A DNA stretch of 9,166 nucleotides from an uncultured Bacillota bacterium. GTDB lineage: Bacteria > Bacillota > Clostridia > Oscillospirales > Oscillospiraceae. The stretch covers positions 1 through 9,166 of the forward strand of contig CANDCW010000090.1 in assembly GCA_947383275.1 (NCBI GenBank), written 5' to 3'. A model generated the notes under the pieces. It worked only from the letters and a program-made list of their open reading frames with translations, was not told the DNA's origin and did not search any database. Below, in pieces: positions 5,744 through 9,166 of the stretch; within the stretch, counting starts at the first letter, position 1; every line of letters begins with the position of its first letter. A program made the translations under genes and the position numbers.

Positions 5744-6589
5744 ATGGCAAGCATTAAAAAGAAGAGCTCCGGAGGCGGAGGCGCCAACTGGATGGACACC
5801 TACGGCGACATGGTAACCCTGCTGCTGTGCTTTTTCGTCCTGCTGTACTCCATCTCCACCATCGACCAGACCAAGTGGATGCTGGTGGTCCAGAGCTTTA
5901 ATAAGGACGCGCTGCTCAATGTTGACGAGCCCCAGGGCCCTGTGGGTGATTCCACCCAGCAGGGCGGCGATGGCATGCCCGTCCCCGACATGAACAACGA
6001 GGTGGACGAGGCGCTGGATGAGCTCTACGACTTCCTAGTGGAGTATGCCTCCCAGCAGAACCAGACCGCCGAGGGCGAGGGCAGCGTGGTTGTCAGCGAG
6101 GGCGATGACTACATCTTTATCTCCTTCGATGACGCCGTGTTTTTCGACGGCGACAGCTCCTATTTGCGCCAGGACGGCCAGGCCGTCCTGAACGGGATTA
6201 TCCCGGCCTTGACCGAGGCCGCGCCCTACATCGACGAGGTGCGGGTGCTGGGCCACACCGCCCAGGGCAACCCAAACAAGCCAAACGCTGTCATCAAGGA
6301 CCGGCATCTGGCCTCTGACCGGGCCACAGAGGTGGTCATCTATATCCAGCAGAATATCGACAGGGAGATTCTGAACCCCGGCCGGCTGGTGGCCCAGGGC
6401 TACGGCCAGTGGCGCAATGTGGCCCCCAACGACACCGGCGAAAACCGGGCCAAAAACCGCCGCGTGGAAATTATCATCAGCGGCAGGGATCAGATGAACC
6501 CCATGACCGACGACTACGAAAAGTATTACAAGATGTATGAGGATACCACGGGCAACACCGTGATGAATTACACCACCAACGGGAATTGA
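5744..6589 (+). CDS. motB: MotB, flagellar motor stator subunit
   Basis: MotB anchors the stator to peptidoglycan and carries the ion-binding aspartate. The 281-residue protein starts at ATG 5744 after GAGGTG. A short basic N-terminus (SIKKKSSGGGG) precedes the single membrane helix WMDTYGDMVTLLLCFFVLLY (16-35), in which Asp22 is the ion-binding residue. The plug/linker region is followed by an OmpA-like peptidoglycan-binding domain (about 120-247). It contains FISFDDAVFFDGDSSYL, GHTA (170-173), HLASDRATEVV with Arg193, GYGQWRNVAPND and NRAKNRRVEIIISG. The usual GHTD reads GHTA here, so the Asp that helps bind the peptide stem in OmpA-like domains is Ala173, while Arg193 is kept. A 34-residue Tyr/Met/Asp-rich tail follows. 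Neighbours are motA upstream and fliM downstream; the expected fliL is not between them. Confidence 0.94.
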   Translation: MASIKKKSSGGGGANWMDTYGDMVTLLLCFFVLLYSISTIDQTKWMLVVQSFNKDALLNVDEPQGPVGDSTQQGGDGMPVPDMNNEVDEALDELYDFLVEYASQQNQTAEGEGSVVVSEGDDYIFISFDDAVFFDGDSSYLRQDGQAVLNGIIPALTEAAPYIDEVRVLGHTAQGNPNKPNAVIKDRHLASDRATEVVIYIQQNIDREILNPGRLVAQGYGQWRNVAPNDTGENRAKNRRVEIIISGRDQMNPMTDDYEKYYKMYEDTTGNTVMNYTTNGN

Positions 6590-6592
6590 CCC

Positions 6593-6613
6593 GCCCCTCC
6601 CGGGGCAGGAGGG
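6593..6613 (+). promoter_or_regulatory. Competing hairpins that can hide a Shine-Dalgarno upstream of fliM
   Basis: GCCCC (6593-6597) can pair with GGGGC (6602-6606) around TCCC, leaving AGGAGGG (6607-6613) free. Alternatively CCCTCC (6595-6600) can pair with GGAGGG (6608-6613) around a seven-base loop, covering the Shine-Dalgarno. The two states are mutually exclusive. The pairing is seen in the sequence; any regulatory use is inference. Confidence 0.4.
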
Positions 6614-6620
6614 TGCAAAA

Positions 6621-6641
6621 ATGAGGGAACAATATGGCTGA
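6621..6641 (+). CDS. Candidate six-codon upstream ORF overlapping the fliM start
   Basis: ATG 6621 follows a near-perfect AGGAGGG (6607-6613) at seven bases, the strongest ribosome site in this gap. It opens a frame coding MREQYG and stopping at TGA 6639-6641, five bases past the first base of the fliM start codon (6634). The fliM Shine-Dalgarno GAGGG (6623-6627) lies inside it. If translated, it would couple fliM initiation to its own termination or compete with it. It could also be the decayed 5' end of a lost gene, or a chance ORF. Confidence 0.4.
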   Translation: MREQYG

Positions 6642-7623
6642 AGTCTTATCACAAAGTCAGATAGACGCCCTGTTGAATGCGGCTAGAAGCGGAGAACTGG
6701 ACGTAGACAAGCCGGCGGAAAAATCTGCGGAGCAAAAGTATCGTAAATATGATTTTTACAGCCCGCGCAAGTTCACGAAGGACAGGCTGAAGATGCTTAA
6801 CAGCATTTTTGAGAGCTATGCCCGGGTGATTAACTCCAGGATCAACGCCCTGCTTCACGCTACCTGCGAGATTGAGGTGGATAACGTGGAGGAGCAGCGC
6901 TACTATGAGTTCTCCAATGCGCTGACGGAGAGCGACGTGGTGGCCTTGGCAGAGATTGACCAGGCGCAGCTCCAGGGAGAGGACCCCATCCTGGTCCATA
7001 TGGATACGCCGGTGGTGTTGTCCATGCTGGACCGCATGATGGGCGGCGAGGGCGACCCGGACCCAACCATCTCCAGCGAGTACAATCTGACCGACCTGGA
7101 GCTGAATATGTACGACAGCCTGATTGCTGACCTGATCCCTATTTTGGGCAGCAGCTGGGAGAACTACATAACCCTCCGCTTTTCCTATGTCCGCACCGAG
7201 GTGAACCCCACCCTGGTCCAGCTGATTGGTTATGATGAAACGGTGGTTATTGTTGGGCTGAACATCAAATTTCCCAACTGTACGGGCCGTATGAGCCTGT
7301 GCCTGCCCGGCGAGATGCTGACCAACATATTCACTGAAATCAGCAAGAACACCAGCCGGCGCACCACCGGCGAGGACAAGTCCGAGGAGATATTTGACTC
7401 CCTGCGGGACTCTGAGCTGGAGATTGTAGCCGAACTGGCTCGGACCCGGATTTTACTCAGCGACCTATACCACCTGAACGTGGGCGATGTGGTAGACATC
7501 AAGCGGCCTAAAGACTCCCCCGTCTTCCTGAATATTGGCGGGCGAAGGTGGTTTGACGGGAAAATGGGCACCAGCAACAGGCAGGTGGCCGTGAAAATTG
7601 GAGAGACCTACATCAAAATGTAG
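6634..7623 (+). CDS. fliM: FliM, flagellar motor switch protein
   Basis: FliM is the C-ring switch subunit that binds phosphorylated CheY and changes rotation direction. The 329-residue product starts at ATG 6634, six bases after GAGGG (6623-6627). Its N-terminus carries the CheY-P binding peptide LSQSQIDALL (residues 5-14), equivalent to the classic LSQxEIDALL. The middle, CheC-like domain (about 40-230) contains YDFYSPRKFTKDRLKML and the conserved GGEG loop of MLDRMMGGEGDP (131-142), needed for contact with FliG. The C-terminal SpoA/FliN-like domain spans about 255-325 and includes LLSDLYHLNVGDVVDIKRP and the final VAVKIGETYIKM. Length and motifs are normal. It lies directly before fliY, as usual in Firmicutes. 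Confidence 0.95.
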   Translation: MAEVLSQSQIDALLNAARSGELDVDKPAEKSAEQKYRKYDFYSPRKFTKDRLKMLNSIFESYARVINSRINALLHATCEIEVDNVEEQRYYEFSNALTESDVVALAEIDQAQLQGEDPILVHMDTPVVLSMLDRMMGGEGDPDPTISSEYNLTDLELNMYDSLIADLIPILGSSWENYITLRFSYVRTEVNPTLVQLIGYDETVVIVGLNIKFPNCTGRMSLCLPGEMLTNIFTEISKNTSRRTTGEDKSEEIFDSLRDSELEIVAELARTRILLSDLYHLNVGDVVDIKRPKDSPVFLNIGGRRWFDGKMGTSNRQVAVKIGETYIKM

Positions 7624-7643
7624 GCTAAAAGGAGCGAATCTGG

Positions 7644-8897
7644 ATGGAAGATATTATTTTTAGCCCGATGGAAATAGATGCCATCGGGGAGATCATGAAC
7701 ATCAGCCTGGGCTCCTCCGCCACTGCGGCCTCCAACATGCTGGACCACCGGGTGGACATTACAACCCCCAGAGTGAGTGTAATTAACGTGGAGGATTTTT
7801 CCCTCGGTAAGATAGAGCCGGCGGTAGGCGTGGAAATCAAGTATGTCTGCGGCCTGGAGGGCAGCAACATCATGCTGCTCAAGCGCAGCGACGTGCGGGC
7901 CATTACCGATATCCTGCTGATGACTGAGACTCCGGACGAGGAATTTGAGCTCAACGAGCTGTCCATCAGCGCGGTGTGCGAGGTTATGAACCAGATGATG
8001 GGCTCCTCCGCCACCGCCCTGTCCGACCTGCTGGGCCGGATGGTGAACATCTCTACCCCTGAGTCCTTTGAGCTTCACGATCTGGACAAGGTGAAGGAGG
8101 AGCATTTCCCCGTCACCCACGGCCCCGTGGTGGTGGTTCGGTTTAACCTGACCATTGAGGGTGTGCTGGACAGCGAGTTTATGAACGTCATGTCCGTGGA
8201 GCTGGGGAAAGAGCTCATTGCCGGATTTGGTTTGGATACGGAAGAGGAGGCCCATGCGCCCGCAGCCCCCGCGCCGGCTCCCGCTGCTCCCGCTGCTCCC
8301 GCATCTTCCGGAGCCAGCATGAGCCAGGAAGAGATTGAGGCTATGATGGGAGGCGGTGTTCCGCCGGCTCCGGCGCCTGGAGCGGCGGTGCCCGCGGCCC
8401 CGGCGCCGGGAGCGCCTTCCGCGCCTCCGGGCATGCCGCCCGAGATGCCTGCCGGCTATCCGGGCTATCCCCCCTACGGCCAAATGCCGGCCCCTGGGCA
8501 GTACCCCTACCCGTACCCGCCCTACCCCATGTACCCGCCCCAGCCTGCCGCTCCGCCTGATCCCAAGGTTATCAACGCGCAGCCCAACCGCATGACCGAG
8601 CTGGGCGGGTCCGCCCAGCTGAACCAGGAGCAGAAGGATAACCTGGACTTGATCCTCTCCGTCTCCCTGGAGGTGGCGGTGGAGATTGGCCGCACCCGGC
8701 GGAAGATTCAGGACATCCTGTCGTTCTCCAAGGGTTCCCTGGTGGTGCTGGACAAACTGGCCGGCGATCAGGTGGACCTGCTAGTCAATGGACAGTGCGT
8801 GGCAAAGGGCGATGTTGTGGTTATCGACGACAATTTTGGCATCCGTATCACCGAGATTCTGCAAAAACCTGACATCAATGTGCTGACCCAGGGCTGA
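7644..8897 (+). CDS. fliY: FliY, switch protein with CheC-like CheY-P phosphatase and FliN domains
   Basis: FliY replaces FliN in many Firmicutes and dephosphorylates CheY-P at the switch. ATG 7644 follows AAAAGGAG (7627-7634). The 417-residue protein has two intact CheC/FliY signatures (D/S-x3-E-x2-N-x22-P): Asp12, Glu16, Asn19, Pro42, and Ser109, Glu113, Asn116, Pro139. The CheC-like part covers about 1-200. A 120-residue linker follows, rich in Pro, Ala, Gly and Tyr. It includes a 9-base triplicate (8277-8303) and many YP repeats (GYPGYPPYGQ, YPYPYPPYPMYPPQ). Inside the linker, MSQEEIEAMM (226-235) resembles the FliM CheY-binding peptide. The C-terminal FliN/SpoA domain (about 334-410) has LSVSLEVAVEIGRTRRKIQD and VDDNFG-like VVIDDNFGIRITEIL. 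The protein starts at once with the CheC domain, without the N-terminal LSQxEIDALL peptide of Bacillus FliY. Confidence 0.95.
   Translation: MEDIIFSPMEIDAIGEIMNISLGSSATAASNMLDHRVDITTPRVSVINVEDFSLGKIEPAVGVEIKYVCGLEGSNIMLLKRSDVRAITDILLMTETPDEEFELNELSISAVCEVMNQMMGSSATALSDLLGRMVNISTPESFELHDLDKVKEEHFPVTHGPVVVVRFNLTIEGVLDSEFMNVMSVELGKELIAGFGLDTEEEAHAPAAPAPAPAAPAAPASSGASMSQEEIEAMMGGGVPPAPAPGAAVPAAPAPGAPSAPPGMPPEMPAGYPGYPPYGQMPAPGQYPYPYPPYPMYPPQPAAPPDPKVINAQPNRMTELGGSAQLNQEQKDNLDLILSVSLEVAVEIGRTRRKIQDILSFSKGSLVVLDKLAGDQVDLLVNGQCVAKGDVVVIDDNFGIRITEILQKPDINVLTQG
8277..8303 (+). repeat. 9-bp triplicate in the fliY linker
   Basis: Three consecutive 9-base units (GCTCCCGCT, GCTCCCGCT, GCTCCCGCA) encode the tripeptide APA three times, from residue 212. 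They open the Pro/Ala linker between the CheC-like and FliN domains and could change linker length in frame. Confidence 0.85.
8455..8559 (+). repeat. Tyr-Pro-rich repeat region of the fliY linker
   Basis: This part of fliY is dominated by TAY and CCN codons and encodes alternating YP, GYP and YPP units ending in Pro/Ala. It is a degenerate low-complexity repeat, probably an extended flexible linker to the FliN domain. Confidence 0.7.
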
Positions 8898-8958
8898 GGC
8901 CTTTAAATATATAAAAGCTCACACAATCAAGTATTTTTGAAAAAAGGATGGTTTAACT
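8898..8958 (+). other. AT-rich gap before cheY
   Basis: This 61-base gap has 17 G or C bases (about 28%), in sharp contrast to its GC-rich surroundings, and includes TTTAAATATATAAAAG. AAAAAGGATGG at 8941-8951 supplies the cheY Shine-Dalgarno, with AAGGA ten bases before the ATG. I found no good -35/-10 pair and no sigma-28 TAAA-N15-GCCGATAA match, and no terminator hairpin. Low secondary structure may simply favour strong cheY translation; an internal promoter is possible but unsupported. Confidence 0.45.
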
Positions 8959-9166
8959 ATGGCTAAGATTCTTACGGTTGACGATGCTGCTTTCATGCGC
9001 AAGGTTATTAAGGACACCCTGAGCAAGGCCGGTTACTCTGATATTTTTGAGGCTGAGGACGGCGCTATGGCGGTGGAAAAGTACAACGAAATTAAGCCCG
9101 ACCTGGTGTTGATGGACATCACCATGCCCAACATGGACGGCCTGGAGGCCCTGAAGGCCATCCGTG
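8959..9166 (+). CDS. cheY: CheY, chemotaxis response regulator (N-terminal 69 residues, partial)
   Basis: CheY carries the chemotaxis signal from the CheA kinase to the flagellar switch; in this operon its targets FliM and FliY lie immediately upstream. The visible part, from ATG 8959 to the window edge, is the first half of a stand-alone receiver domain. It shows the acidic metal-binding pair Asp8-Asp9 (ILTVDDAAFMRKVIKDTL), the phosphoacceptor Asp53 in DLVLMDITMPNMDGLEALKA, and the MPNMDG turn after it. The Phe12-Met13-Arg14 sequence after the acidic pair is typical of Firmicutes and Thermotoga CheY proteins. The conserved Thr/Ser and Lys and the true C-terminus lie beyond the window, so a longer response regulator cannot be ruled out; position after fliY makes CheY by far the best call. 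Confidence 0.93.
   Translation, partial: MAKILTVDDAAFMRKVIKDTLSKAGYSDIFEAEDGAMAVEKYNEIKPDLVLMDITMPNMDGLEALKAIR

Overview
The window is one co-directional stretch of a flagellar/chemotaxis operon, entirely on the + strand. The gene order (fliJ, unknown gene, fliK, flgD, TIGR02530-type gene, flgE, flbD, motA, motB, fliM, fliY, cheY) is the Firmicutes fla/che arrangement. A CheC-like FliY with a C-terminal FliN domain, FlbD/SwrD, and the small flagellar operon protein all point to the class Clostridia. The DNA is GC-rich (roughly 60% by eye, strong G/C preference at third codon positions) and most genes have strong AGGAGG-type ribosome binding sites. This fits a GC-rich gut anaerobe of the Oscillospiraceae type (Flavonifractor/Intestinimonas/Oscillibacter-like); the genus is inference only.

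Layout: 3-119 is the C-terminus of FliJ (export chaperone). 181-684 is an unrecognised soluble, highly charged protein in the slot where Bacillus has ylxF. 687-1949 is FliK (hook-length control), 1965-2561 FlgD (hook cap), 2632-3021 the small TIGR02530-type flagellar operon protein, and 3106-4464 FlgE (hook). 4544-4759 is FlbD/SwrD, 4893-5711 MotA and 5744-6589 MotB (stator). 6634-7623 is FliM, 7644-8897 FliY (switch complex with CheY-P phosphatase modules), and 8959 to the window end is the start of CheY. Together these genes cover the end of rod/hook export control, hook assembly and length measurement, the torque-generating stator, and the switch that reads and dephosphorylates CheY-P.

No U-tract terminator is visible, so the genes are probably one transcript. 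Several intercistronic gaps hold strong hairpins without U-tracts, some with mutually exclusive pairings or with a Shine-Dalgarno sequence in the loop or stem. These may adjust stoichiometry by translation control or RNA processing.

This is mostly a conventional flagellar operon and I see no clearly new system. The points most worth a second look are the unknown gene before fliK, a six-codon upstream ORF overlapping the fliM start, the absence of fliL between motB and fliM, a CheY-binding-like peptide inside the FliY linker rather than at its N-terminus, the Ala in the MotB GHTD motif, and the intercistronic hairpins.
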